From Odiellus spinosus (Eukaryota; Arthropoda; Arachnida; Opiliones; Phalangiidae), in NCBI GenBank assembly GCA_963920705.1, contig OY987226.1:8744501-8808500 (forward strand): a stretch of 64,000 nt of DNA, given 5' to 3'. Below the pieces are notes generated by a model. It saw only the letters and a program-made list of their open reading frames with translations. It had not been told where the DNA came from and did no database searches. This document shows, in pieces, positions 1-13,000 of this stretch; within the stretch, counting starts at the first letter, position 1, and each line of letters opens with the position of its first letter. A program made the translations under genes and the position numbers.

Positions 1-2927
1 TCAACAAATCTAGTTTCTTTAAAGGTATAGTCAAGTAAGATATTTTTCCTTTAAAATGTTTCAAGACTGGGAGGGAGTATACCTGTTTTATCTATGTTTT
101 CTACATATTTATATGTATAATGTTTTTTGAGCCACCCAGGTTGAATGGCAAAACTGATCCGAGAGAAATAGAGAAAAACGCAGCTTGGAATACGAATTTA
201 AATATTAGATTTTACTACATCTCAAAGTTATTTCTAGGCTAATTTAAACTCACGTTGAAAACACGCAATCCCCGCTTTTAACTGAAGTATAAACTATTCA
301 TGAAAAAAAAAGGTCATTGCTTCAAAACATTTTTTTTTCCAACATAAAGTTTTACTACATCCCAAAAGTATTTGGCAAATAAAACCGATTTGATTCAAAA
401 TAGGTATCCATGCCCATAGAAATGGTATAATTTAAAGGTGAAATAAAACGTAACGTCCTCTTTTTCCACCTTTGGTGGCGTCGATCTGGAATATTCGCTC
501 GGCCGATATTCCATTATTCTTGATAGAATCGAACTTTTTTGTCGAGAGCAAAAAAAATAAAAAAAAGGAGGGAACGGGGGGGGGGGGCAAAAACCTTTTT
601 ATTCTAGAGAGATATTCGCTCGTATTCGCTTCAAAAAATTTCAAATTCGAACCTTCCACGATTTTTTCTTTGTTCCTCGACTGCTACCCATATCCCTTAT
701 ATTTTCTTATATTACGATACCCTCCGCAGTATTTGACCCAATTTTTTTCTGGTGATGTCTGTACAGTCGACAAGACGCGTAAATTTATACAGAAATATAA
801 AGCCTTATGGGTCGATTAAAATTATTTATAATTTACAATTAGAGTGCATTGATACATATTTGTAATTTTAATATTTAGGAATTATTTTAGGCTTATTTAA
901 ACTTAATTTTAAGTAGATAATGTAAAACAAACATTATTTTCAGACTTATAACCACTTAGTTTTCGATTAAGGGGTAAAAGAAAATTACACCTCTCCTACT
1001 TTGCATGGCTGCCAGGAGCTTAATTCTGAGGGCGGTTCAGAGGAAATCAGTTCCAAAATTGAACTACTTGCCTTTATCTATGCAACTGTTATTCCGTTAG
1101 ACCATGGAGGCTCCCCAGTTATCTTATACTGAATACAAACAAGCTCCTAACCCCAAACCTCTCCCTAAAAACAGTTATTTTTGTTAGGTTGTGAGAAAGT
1201 AAATCGTGATTAAAATGGTCCTTTATCAATATGGTTTCTTTCGTGAAACTAATGAAGAGGTGTAAAATTTTTAAAATAGCGGAAAACTATATTTTCTAAA
1301 TGCCTTCGAAAAAATGATAACAGCCTCAATTAAATTATTAATACGCCTCAATTTCCTCGTTGTGATATTTGATATTAACCACAAACTCTTATCCGAACTC
1401 AAAAATAAATTCCCCATCACCATACACAAATTGAAAGATCATTTTTACAATTTCTTACACGTGAATTTGCCGAAATTCAATTAAAAGCAAAAATTCAATG
1501 GCAAAACATTAATCTTTATCTTTAAATCCTTTCTAAAAACCCAATTGTCATCCCCTTCTCTCGTATCTGGATGAATAACGAGAATTTCAAAAGCCCCAAA
1601 ATCACAAAGATGCTTTTAAAAATGAGAAATGAAAACCTAAACTTATTATTTTCGACGGAGTAACGAACCTTCGCGCCCTTAGGCTTTTGTTCTCGAGTGC
1701 ATAATACATCACGAGAAAAAAAAAATATTTGCTTTGATTTTAGGAAAATTCGCGAACCTTCAAAATGAAAATTAACAAGATAAGTAACGCGTATTACTAG
1801 AATTTTCATTCAAGATCTTTGGTTTCTCCCCATATGTGAAATTATCAAACCAATTGAATTTTGTTTCTCACGTGAACAAAAAAGTAAACCTTTGGAAAAT
1901 GAAAGTTGGTTGGTTCTGGAAAATAATTGTATGCAAAGTAAAGCCTTATAATTTGCTCAAAAATTGTACAAATTGGAAAATTCCAACATAATTTCAAATG
2001 AAATAACCCGAATGGACCAAAATTGTAAATGAAATTGATCAAATTTGATTGAATTCAGGTAAAATGTTTTATTTGACCTATTAGGTTGAATTTTATTGGA
2101 ATTTCCTTATTTGCACCATTTTTGACCAAAATTAGATCTTACTTTCATACAATTATTTTACGGAAGAAACTTTCATCTTCCAAATGTCTACGTTACTTTC
2201 CTCTTCATCTTCCCTTTATAGTGTCTCTTTACTAGCCTTAGTAAGAAAGTAACAATCATAGCCACCTATAGGAGCTTTTTGTTAGTATTTATTTAGCTCT
2301 TGAAAGAAAGCGAGTTTATTCTGGGAATACCTGATAATATCATTAATTTAAAAGATATTTAACAAAAACACGTTGTACAAAGAATGTGATACTAATTTGA
2401 AGTATGTTTCTTAATCCTAATCCTTATCTTGACTTTCTTATCGCTAAGCCTTGGTTAATCTATATTAAAAATATACTCATTGAATTACTAGTGTGTATAT
2501 AAATTAATTTCCATAAAACAAGGGTCAGCTAAATAAACCAACTACAGCAAAATCATCCAAAGGATTAAAAAAGGTATTGTTTGAATTCGCAAGCAGCGAC
2601 AAAGGGATAGCGCCCCTGACTTTATCCCTGGATCAATTTTTTCGGACTATATATATATATATAGCCTAAATTCCATCCCTCACTATTCTCGAAGTCAGTC
2701 CTCCACAAGCTCGTAACAAACTGTATATTAGGCCTAGCTCTGGGGATACTTTTTAAAAGTAGTTCTTCGAAATCGATAGTGGGAGCTTCGACTGAAGTTG
2801 GCATTGTCAGAGATCAAAAGTGACAAAGGGTTCTAAATGATAATACCCCTATTCCTTTTTGTTTACAGTTCCAGAGGATTTTTCTGGCACTCCGGATTTT
2901 AGGCCTAACGAAAACCAGTTGATAAAT
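1..2927. other. no recognised gene (AT-rich)
   Basis: No exon, RNA gene or transposon end was recognised. Small features: a run of 12 G at 576-587, and a pair of similar segments near 207 and 345 (TTTTACTACATC-CAAA-GTATTT). Short open frames show no family motifs. Confidence 0.5.
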
Positions 2928-3632
2928 GTTAAGACGTACGCCAAGCGAGGCGTGACATTTGAAAACACAAGCTTTTAATAAATGTTTTAACCTAAAATAT
3001 TTTAATCCTTAATAACGCGGAATTCTATTCTTGTTTATTTGTATACCCTTATTAATTAAATTTTAAATTTAATTAATCTTATTTCATATAGGTATATATA
3101 GTTTATAAATTAAAGATTACTATATTTAGCTTTCGGAAAGTAAATCGTCTAGTTTCCCATCTCTATGGTTTAATACTCGACTTTAAATCGGGGATTCAAA
3201 TTAACTTGCTCGGATATTTAATTTAATTACGAATGATATATTTTGTTTACCTAGAATTTCGCGAATGTAATGTAATTAAATCTGTTTCAGTTTGGTTCTA
3301 ATAAAGTTTTTAATTAAGGTTTCAATTTGAAACTTAAAGGGAAGATTAGCTGTGATGAATGATTATTTTTAACCAATTACAAAATATGTATATTTTTAAA
3401 ATTAACAAGTCTTAAAATCAAACTTAAGACAAAATTAACTACCTGTTTCAATTTTTCTGATTTAATTAATGCTAAACTTAAAGATTTACCCAAATATGGA
3501 AAAACATTTTAACCAGAAAAACTTTCTTGCATTAAAACCTCATTAACATAAATGTAAATTAAATTTAATACCGATCAAACAACACTAATATGTTTATGTA
3601 GTTATCAAAATAAGTATAAGATAGCATAATTT
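2928..3632. repeat. tandem duplication, copy 1 (~705 bp)
   Basis: Begins GTTAAGACGTACGCCAAGCG and runs to ...AGCATAATTT. The same succession of words recurs in the adjacent copy from 3633: TTTGAAAACACA, CCTAAAATATTTTA, TATTTGTATACCCTTATTAA, AAATCGGGGATTCAAA, TTGCTCGGATAT, ATTTCGCGAAT, AATATGTTTATGTAGTTAT. Divergence is substantial, so the duplication is old. No coding capacity seen. Confidence 0.85.
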
Positions 3633-4696
3633 GTTAAGACGTACGCGAGGCATGAAATTTGAAAACACAACCTAAAATATTTTATTAATACCATGTAATT
3701 CTAGTCTCACCAGAGGTATATAATAACCCCCTTCGGGGGGAAGTATGAAAGCCCCTATACTACCAATGCTAAAAATCACGAACAACAAGAGCCCGCTGCT
3801 GACTATCTAGGCCACTAGCTCGCGCTGGACTTCTCAACGTCGCTACTCTAGTAAATGGTCTTTGTATAAACAAGACTGCTCGATTTGTGTTTAGAACTTC
3901 CTGTCTCAGGAGTCAGGCTGTCTGTTAAAATGGAGTCGAAGGTTGACTTCAGCTCGCAAGTTCCGGAAGTGTGCGTAGGGAAAAATTAGTGAGGTTCAAA
4001 ATGGCGTAACTATTTTTTGGGAGTAAAGCGGTGTGTCGATCCGCCGCGATTTACGCCGGGCACTTGTTGTTCGTCGATTTTGCCTACCTTTCATACTTCC
4101 CACCGAAGGGGGTTATTATATACCTCTGGTCTCACTTATTTGTATACCCTTATTAAACTTTAAATAAAATTATTCTTATTTCATATATGTATCTATCGAT
4201 CATTTATAAATGAAACTTTAATTATAACTTTAAGAATGTATGGTTTAAAAATCGACTATAAATCGGGGATTCAAAAACTTTGCTCGGATATCAAATTTAA
4301 TTGCGAATGGAATATTTTGTTCATCTAAAATTTCGCGAATTTAGGCCTAATGTAAATCCGATTCAATTTAGTTATAATGAAGTTTTAATTAAGGTTTAAA
4401 TTTGAAACTTAAAGGAAAGACTGGCTGTAATGAGAATTTTTACCAATTACTAAATATGAATTCTTGTTAAGTTCTATAACTTTAACGATTGTCTTAAAGT
4501 CAAATTTTAAAGACAAAATTTAAAACCCCAGTTTCATCATTTAAATTTTGATTTAATTAATGCGAAACATTTTAAAAATATTAAATTTCTTGTATTCAAA
4601 CTTCATTAATTATAAATTAAATTTACTACAGAGCAAACAAAACTAAATATGTTTATGTAGTTATAAAAATAAGTCTAAGATAATATAATTTGTTAA
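3633..4696. repeat. tandem duplication, copy 2 (interrupted by a MITE)
   Basis: Second copy of the ~0.7-kb unit, starting GTTAAGACGTACGCGAGGCA and ending AATATAATTTGTTAA. It is about 640 bp once the 420-bp element at 3710-4129 and its 5-bp target duplication are removed. The join CTAG-TCTCA-CTTATTTGTATACCC lines up with the uninterrupted stretch near 3032 in copy 1, which serves as a natural empty site. Confidence 0.85.
3710..4129. mobile_element. 420-bp MITE, TIR CCAGAGGTATATAATAACCC, 5-bp TSD TCTCA
   Basis: Terminal inverted repeats of about 80 bp with some mismatches begin CCAGAGGTATATAATAACCC; the same sequence, inverted, closes the element at 4129. An identical TCTCA flanks both sides (3705-3709 and 4130-4134). 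Inner TIR words GAACAACAAG and CTTGTTGTTC also pair. The left end holds a small hairpin CCCCCTTCGGGGGG. There is no open frame, so it is non-autonomous. A 5-bp TSD is unusual; Transib elements make 5-bp duplications but have different ends, so the superfamily is left open. Confidence 0.88.
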
Positions 4697-6905
4697 TATT
4701 AAATTTAAATAAACCTCCAAAAAATAGCGAAAGTGAAGTAAAGCTAAAACCAAAATTAAATCAATATTTGAATCGATTTAAAAAATGTATTTTATCTAAA
4801 AAACGTATTTTTAAATAAATTAATTTAAACGTAAGTTGTTAAACTATTATTTGATTGCACAGAGCAATATCAGTAGCCAAAATATTAATTATTGTAATGT
4901 TTAAATTAAATATATTCAAAAAAGTGTTTAAAACGATTTAAATCAATTTTAAACTTTCAAAATAATCTAATTTAGAACTTACGCCAACCGAAACTATTTT
5001 TTACTATTATAACCAGAGCAATCTGATAAAAATTATTTTAAAATTAATTATAAAAGTCCTCAAATGAACAGAAGCAAATATTCATTGTGATTATTATACA
5101 CATAGGGAAAAATTTTAAATACCCTAAAATCCCGACATCCATTATTCCACTCACTCAATAGTACCAAAATAGAAAATAAAAAGACTTGGGAAATCCATAC
5201 CTCTGATACAAGAGAAACGAATTAACGGCAGAAACAGATACGGTCTGAATAACTCTTAAAAGAATTCATCACGTACAACGCTAGACACCTATCTAACCGT
5301 ATAAGAAAGCAATACTTATAGAGAAATAACGCGCGCTGCAAACAACGATGAAATTGATTGTATTGGCAATTCGATCCTAATTAAGGTATAAGTACAAAGC
5401 AACGCTACCCGTTATCTTTATAAAATTTCATGTAGAGATAAAGGGCGCATAGATTTGTACGTGCATCCAATTCAAGATGGAAATATATTCTAAAATAGTC
5501 TTTTCGGAAAACTGAGAGAGAAATATCAGAATTAGCATCATGGACGTGTGTGGTTGCTATATTATTTACCAGCCTAAGAAAGGACTCATTTCCCAAACTA
5601 AGAAATGTTTTTTCAATAAAACAACTAGTCCCTTTTAAGAGTGCAATCGAATATACTCAAGAGAAAGGAAATGCACTAGGGATAGAATTAAAGATTTTCA
5701 TTTACCAATTTCGAATGGCATTGACGATGGTTCGCTGTTAAAACCAATGATGCAGAAGGGGGAGTTTACTAAAAGGTGTTCGTTCTATCTTTTTCGAGGT
5801 CGGATGACACCAAAACGTTAATTAAAGTTTTATAAACAGGAGTAATATTGCGAATAATAAATTTAGTATTTATTTAAATGATAGTTTTAATATAACGGTA
5901 TGAAATTATCTATTAGATAATTGGCTTGGTTTTTTTTTTATTGATTAGAGCCTTCTTATTCTCAGAGCACAAGTATAATTTTATATTACGTAAGATTTAA
6001 TATTTTCCAACCAAAAATGAGGTTATCTAAGCCTAAAAAATATTATTTCCCCAAAAATGAACTTTTTTATTAACTTTATATAATATCCCAACTCAAAATT
6101 AAATTAATTCCCAAGATTAATTAAATAATAGTAATTATAAAGCTACAACATAAGTTAATATAAATATTAACCAGGTCGCTTAATCTACGAAACAATTAAA
6201 TTAATTGAATGTAATTTTGACAACAAAATACAAAATTAAATAAAGCTCATCCACTGTCTTGGAGATAATTTCAAAGAGGACTATAAAAAGATTGAAATAG
6301 GAATAAAACTTAATTATGCTAATTATTTTTCCTTGCCTTTCACTTCTTTGCCTCTTAGGGAAAAAAACTGAATACTATTTAAATTTATTAACACGTATAC
6401 CCAAATTCGTATAATAAACCAGCTTGGTATAAAAAATATTGTTATTTCACTCTGACATTTAAACTAATTGAACGATCCCCAATAAAGACAAACGAAGGTG
6501 GAAAGGGTTGAAAATTGGAATGCCAGAGAAATTAAGTCTAGTATCAAAATATAGTAAATGAATCCCACTTCCGAGTTAACAGCAAGAACAAAGCTAGCGT
6601 CATCTTTAAGTCAACCAAGGATAAGGGGTATAAACTATCTTTGCGCGTACTGTCAACACAAAATGGAATATACTTTATATACGATTAGAAAATTGCGAAA
6701 ACAAGACGAAAAGACTATAAATATATATGTATATACAGTCCTAGAAAATTAATTCGAAAATTTAATCCTCTTAGTTTCCGTTCGGGAATTAAAATTGACA
6801 AGGAAAGTGGGTAGGCATGGGTGAGGTTAAATTTGGATATGGAACGAGAATTATAGAGTCTGCAAAAGGTTAAAGGACTGAAAGGGTTGTTTAAGAGGCG
6901 TCGTT
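4697..6905. other. no recognised gene; downstream flank of YIPF6
   Basis: AT-rich sequence with short open frames of no recognisable family. The part nearest 6906 is probably YIPF6 3' UTR. Confidence 0.4.
6384..6389 (-). promoter_or_regulatory. possible YIPF6 polyadenylation signal
   Basis: AATAAA on the minus strand about 520 nt downstream of the YIPF6 stop codon. In DNA this AT-rich such hexamers occur by chance, so this is only a plausible 3' end. Confidence 0.2.
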
Positions 6906-7021
6906 TCAAGGCCCATTCGAAATGATAAGCCAACTGATGACGAAGTAAAATAGAAAGATTGGATAAACTGCCAATGTCTTTCGTCCGGGAGGCTGTGATT
7001 CTCCCAAGAACGCCGTGGCCG
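6906..7021 (-). CDS. YIPF6: YIPF6 exon 6 (fifth membrane span and stop)
   Basis: The 116-nt terminal exon encodes (A)ATAFLGESQPPGRKT, then LAVYPIFLFYFVISWLIISN and GP, ending at TGA (6908-6906). Acceptor CCGTAG at 7023-7022. Human YIPF6 has STAFLADSQPPNRRALAVYP followed by the same FLFYFVISW block, so this is the true C-terminus. The open frame that covers this stretch on the same strand is in a different register and is a shadow. Confidence 0.95.
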
Positions 7022-10000
7022 CTACGGACAGACAAAGACAGATAGACGGTTGAAAATGTATTAATGACACTCATTTTCGTCGTATCTTTGAAGTTTTAGA
7101 GGTTTTATGAACCAAAACACCATATTTTGACTGGTTTATATAATAACTGAGATGTAATAACGGTTGATTTGATTCGGAATTTGATTATTTAACGTTATTT
7201 TGTATCGTTTAGTAATACGTCGCGAATAACTAAAGGGAAAGTCTCGCGAGAATTGCTTTTTATTGCCTTTTTGGCGATAACAACAATATATTTAAATAAA
7301 ACGCAATGAGAGCATTTAAAGGGTTTGTCTTCTGAAGTATAATTTAAATAAAAAATACAAACATTAAATTACGATATTACTAACTTGTTTGATATCTGAA
7401 ATTAACTCAATTCGACTTAGAGTTGGAAATCTTGGTATCACGCGAATTGCTAGGTTACCGATTATTTCTAAAACTGAAGTGTTTTTCTTTGACATGGGGT
7501 TAATTATTTCTTAAGAGTTCCATGACGTTTATTTATTTTAAGAAAATTTTGTATGAAATGGCCGTTTTCCTTTTAGTTGGCGCTTATGGTAACAATTATT
7601 TGTTAATACTATATTATCTGGTATTCTGAAGGTTTAAACTACCTTACACTTTGCGTGAATCCATTGTGTCGTCGCATCTTTAAAAAAATGGTGATTCCGA
7701 AAATAAATGAAAAAGCTGTTCTATTTTTTACTTTAAGGTTAAATTTAAAATATTTCCGAAAAATTACAAATTAAACAATACATATTTACCGTTATTTCAT
7801 CTCTAATTATTAAATATTTACACAATTATCAAAATCAACAAAGAAAAACCATTTATACTTCTTTAAAGGCTGCAAGCAAACCAAGCAGCACTCGGCAGTT
7901 AACAAAATTATTAAAAAAAAACGAAAAAGCTTTTCAAATACTCAAGACAACCTTCTATTGTAATGGCATAGGTGACAAAAAAGGCTTAAGTGAAGAAAAA
8001 AGTCATTAAACAAGATGCAAAGCAGGCAAACACGTAATAAAGTAAATCAAGCAATTGGTGCGTGAAAAACAAACCAAATCCAAAGAATGAAACATCCTAA
8101 CTACATGGAAAGAGCTGGATAAACTAGATTCGAACCTCTGAACGGGCCATAGGGCTTCACTTTGGAGATTTGCAGCGAAGTTCTCATTACTTATTGTTCC
8201 CAGAAGCGAAAAGCGAATAAACTTAAAATTCATTTAATTCCAATCCCATTCACTTTGATTAACTTTAAGGAGTGTTCGAGTAAAATCCACTTCATCTAAT
8301 TTACAAGAAGTTGCATCACATATCAGTTTTCAGTATCAAATAAGGCCGGGTTTCGAACAATTTCAATAGTTTTCTATTTAGAATTAGAAAGCAGTCCTAT
8401 ACTTTGGTATTTTCTGATATCTCGAATCGATTCGGTCTATGGAGTTTTAAATAAATTTCAATAGTAACATATCAACTAAAAGTAAAAAGACCTGTGTATT
8501 AAAAGGGATATTCAAGAAGAATCTCAATTCCCAGATAAATTCAAGTTGCATCTTAAAATTTTTAAGTATACGGTCAGGAATTCATAAATTTTGCTTTAAT
8601 TTATTCAGACTCATAGCCCAAAGGAAAAGCTTCAGCCCTCAAAGACTACCAATTAAGTATCTTATAAGATGGACCTTTTAAACAAAAATAGTGTACAATT
8701 CCCTGACTTTACCACGTCGTTTTAGCCTTAACAACTAAAATTTACTGTCTACTGACCTGTTACGCCCAATATTTAAATTTAGAGGCCTTCAATTAACGCT
8801 TGTATTGAAATTCCTAAACTTCCCCTAACCTTGTAGTATCAATAATCAAATTTCCAGACTTGCCCAAGGACCATGCTGCCTCAATAATCATATTCTTTGA
8901 CTTTACCCTACCCTGAACCTTGTAGGCTCAATTGAAATTCCCTCACTTTACCCTCGACCTTTTAAAAGCCCATTAATAAAACCTGTTCCATCACATTGAC
9001 AGTTTAGCCCCAATAAAGAAATGCAATGACCCTTTAGTCATGAAATTTTATTCAGACTATTTCCCCGAGAGTTTAACTAAAGTTTAGTACTGTCAAAGCT
9101 AAAGTCTTGTCCACCAAATTCGTGGAATGATCAGACCCTCGCTTTTAACCTAATATTAAAATTTTAAATTTTTTCTGTGACCTTTCACCTTTTTCTAAAT
9201 TATAATCCACTTCCGCAACTTTTCTCCGACATTTTAGAGCCCTTTCACTTCCCCTTTAAACACCTCGCTACGAGAATGATTAAATAGACAGTTCCGTGAA
9301 GTTAAGTTTCTCCATCTCCCAAAGCAAACCGGAAATACAAGTTCGTGTAACAGACCCAATTCGAAAAAAAAAAAAACTACAAAAGAACTTCGATCTGTTT
9401 GAAAATAAACCCCTTTAAGATTTTTTTTTTAAATCTAGGGAAAGTAGTAGAATTCGGTTCTTGGAATAAAAAAAAAATGGCCGACTTTGGGCGCCACCGT
9501 CTAGAATACGGCGTTAAAGAATTTAGCCAAGCGTACGAGGCCCGAAATTGCTCGTTCAAGCAAAACCGTTCTTCAGATAAAAACCGACTAAGAAGAAAAA
9601 AATATAAAAAAAATCAATCCGAGTTTTCAAAAAGTACAAAGATAGATTTTCTTTAAATTCTTATATTCTAGAATTTTTAAGAGATACGAAGATTAAAAGA
9701 GGAAACTAGCTTTGTACGTATTGCAGACACGCAATGATTTAAGAATATATGGACATTTCTATAAGAACTGGTGAGTTTGCCGGAATACGTTTGAACTAAG
9801 TAGAATTTTCCAACTTTTACTCTTATTAATAATAATTGTTATAAAGATATGTCAAGAGGAATTGAAAAATCACGTTTTTCGGGTGATGTAAGATTCCATT
9901 AGTCAAGAGCTTTAAAATGAAACCAATTATAACAAATTTGGCTTGAAAATGAAAGTTTCCATTATTTAAAGTGAGGCTGTCACATCTTTTTCGAAAGTAA

Positions 10001-13000
10001 TTGCGTTTAAGAAACTCCCAAATTAAAACGACGAAAAATTAATTTTTGGTTCGCAATTAACAATTTTCATATCGAAAGTCTTACTTTATCACGTAAAAGA
10101 CTCCGAGAAAGCAAGTATATCACGTGAGAGATCGCGTAGGCTTTATAATAGCCACGCGATCATAGTGAATTTGGTTTTAAAATTCTGAAAAATGGCGATT
10201 ATAGAGTATTTATTTTACTGTTGCGGTTTTTTCAGATTTTTAATAATATTTCTGAAAATTTTACTAGAATTCTACTTTGAAACCATGAAAAAATACCGTG
10301 ACAGCCACACTTCAAAGGGTTCTTAAATCTCGTTTAATTATAGTTTATGATTTCTGATACGTGGCCCAATCCTCCTTCTTTCCCTTATACGCGAAACCGT
10401 TGTCTGCTTGTTAAAAATATTTATATTCATCACGTTGTCACATGCCTTCAGATTTGAAAATAATCACTGGGAAGCTTGTGCTATTTAAGTACTAAAATTA
10501 GACACTCGCTTGAAATGGATATAGATATTCGGGCGTATATTTCTCTTAATTATTAGTGATTTTAAGTGATGTTAAGCATTAATTAAGACCGTTTTTTCAA
10601 GAACAATTGAGGGAAAAGTTGCCAATATAAATCTTTCTCTTTAAAATAACTTTTTCAAATTATACCTTCTCTATCTAGAATTATCATTCACGTGACGAAA
10701 ATCATCCAATAACGTAAGGAAATAAGCCTTTACGTCATACGATAGCCCTTCCCATCCACAAAGCTCAAAATCGGTATTAATAACAATTTCAGTCTAGCCT
10801 CAACAAAGATCAAAATCGTTTCAAAACTATAAGTCTGAAGGCATATTTTAAATTTGAAACGTCTTTTATAAATTAAAAACTTATAAGAATAATTTTTCAG
10901 GCTTAAAAATGTGTTAACTTCACTTGCTATTTAATTAAAATAAAATTTGCAAAAAAATTCAAAACGTAAAATAATATTTTTGTATCCTATTTCTTGACCG
11001 AATTGAACCAAAATGGGTTCATTGTAAAGCTTTCATCAAGTTCTAAACGAATCGGATAGTATTGAAAATATTATTTATATTTCCAGCTCTATATATATAT
11101 CTATATAGTGTGGGTATAAAAATTCTAAAAAATACTGGTCTTGTTTCAACTTATAAAACAGAATAAATTCAAGCTTTTTAAATCTTTCAAGTCCATGGCT
11201 AGCTTCGCTTTTCAATTTAGGCGGGGGTTGAAAAAAAACTCCAAATGATTTCAAACAACGTCGTGAGCGCCTTATGGTGGCTCCATAAAAGATAACGTTC
11301 AAAAACCTACCCCTTTTGCTTTCTTTTCAAGCGCGAAAACCGCGAGGTCTTTAATTTTATGCAAATAGAAACGGAAAAATTTCAAACCCTTCCCCAGAAA
11401 AAAAATCTTGAATTAAACCTTTCAAAATAGGGGCCCAAAGTTTTTGTATGATTTTTCGTGGGAAAGTCAGTTTCTTTGAATAAATAAAAGGTTTTATTTT
11501 TAAAGGGAATGTGAAATTATTTAATTTTGGATTAAATACGTTAACAATTACGCTTAATATTGCCATTTCGCCTAGATTTGACATTACGTACAAAGCTACG
11601 CTATCAAGTTTAAGCAGGAATTCATATATAAATAAAAAAAGGGTTTTCAACAGACTTGTAATAAATGGACGCATAGCCAATATAAAATCCTTTATGAGAG
11701 TGGGGGGGGGGTTGGTAACAGGCCTTATTAACACTTAATACAGGGCTCATTTTTCGACATTTTGCTCGTTTTCTATTAGTGGCGAGGCGTTATTTTACTA
11801 TAAAATAATCTAGGGGATGTCTACTTTCTATTGGTGCAATCGGTTTACGCCTAGGAGATTGTAGAGAAACGTTACGGCCACTTTAAGATATGGGTCATTT
11901 TTGGACATTTTGCTCACTTTCTATTAGTGGCGAGGCATCTTTTTCGAGTGGCGAGACAGGATTTTATGATATTAAAATAATCTAGGGAATGTCTACTTTC
12001 TATTGGTGTAATCGGTTTATGCCTAGGAGATTGTAGAGAAATGTTACGGCCAGTAATAGTAACTTTTAGTAAACAAATGAAAATAGTAACTTTCAGTAGC
12101 CTTTTTCAAAAATAGTAACTTTTAGTCGAAATACTTAGCATCACCCCACTACTATCATAACTAGTCATGGTCCAACTTATTTGATTACTTTACTATATCA
12201 ATGAAGTTAAGCATTATAAGATTAATAACCGTTAATAACCAAGGACAATTGCAAATATACGCTGCGTAAAGCTTTCCCGTGCGTACAAATTCTGCAAGCA
12301 TGCAGCTAAGGGTGCGTAACAACTTAACAAACCCAATGCAAACCAAATGAAACAATCAAACTTGGAGAAAATAAATTCCAAGATTTTCTTACCCAATTTA
12401 AGGTAATACAAATTAAAAAAAAAAAAGGTTTTCTTAGACTCACCGAAAGTAGCCCAAGCAAATCCTAACATGGTGACGACAAATCTGACGATGAAAAGCC
12501 CCAAAGTTTGTTCTGATGCGAGGAGGACTAGACGACACACAATTAAGGCGAGGCAAGGAGCCAATAAGCAATATCCAAGTACACATACACTTTGAAAAAA
12601 TGATCTGAAAAATAAAAAAGTACTGTAGTTTAGAAACAAAAAAAATACGTACTCCTGTACATCAGAAGTTGACAAAAAGGGAAACTATATCTACGTTCAT
12701 ATTAGGCCTAGGAGTAGTATCAAACTGTTCACTTTTTGAATTAAATAGTTTGATTTTAGGGTCTAAGGATTCTAAAAAGTAGGTTTTGCCATATTACACT
12801 CATTTCGTTCAGGTTCCCTTTACACTTTAATTAATATCAAATGTCAATCACATTTTTCCATAAAAGTAAACAACGCCCCGTAGTTTAATTTAATACATTC
12901 AGCAAAGGTTCAGTTTCACGACATAGCGCATCACTTAAAAACAGCCAAAAAGGTCATCACCCCTTTCTGGTTCGAGTGGTTTGGACTCATCCTCGATATT

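Larger units (their letters stand above)
7022..12443 (-). other. YIPF6 intron 5 (5.4 kb)
   Basis: Bounded by GTGAGT at 12443 and TAG at 7022. Contains a degenerate minisatellite (8690-9010), a TTAA MITE (9970-10311), a tandem duplication (11742-12052) and three AATAGTAACTTTNAGT motifs at 12055-12135. The remainder shows nothing recognisable. Confidence 0.9.

Noticed and set aside
6715..7074. 119-residue minus-strand open frame over YIPF6 exon 6
   Set aside because: It is in a different register from the conserved YIPF6 C-terminus and is a shadow.
8126..8136. GGTTCGAATCT on the minus strand, tRNA B-box-like
   Set aside because: No A box and no acceptor or anticodon stems can be formed around it.
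12232..12443. Poly-Phe extension of the YIPF6 exon 5 open frame
   Set aside because: It lies beyond a consensus GTGAGT donor, and exon 6 restores the conserved protein in frame.
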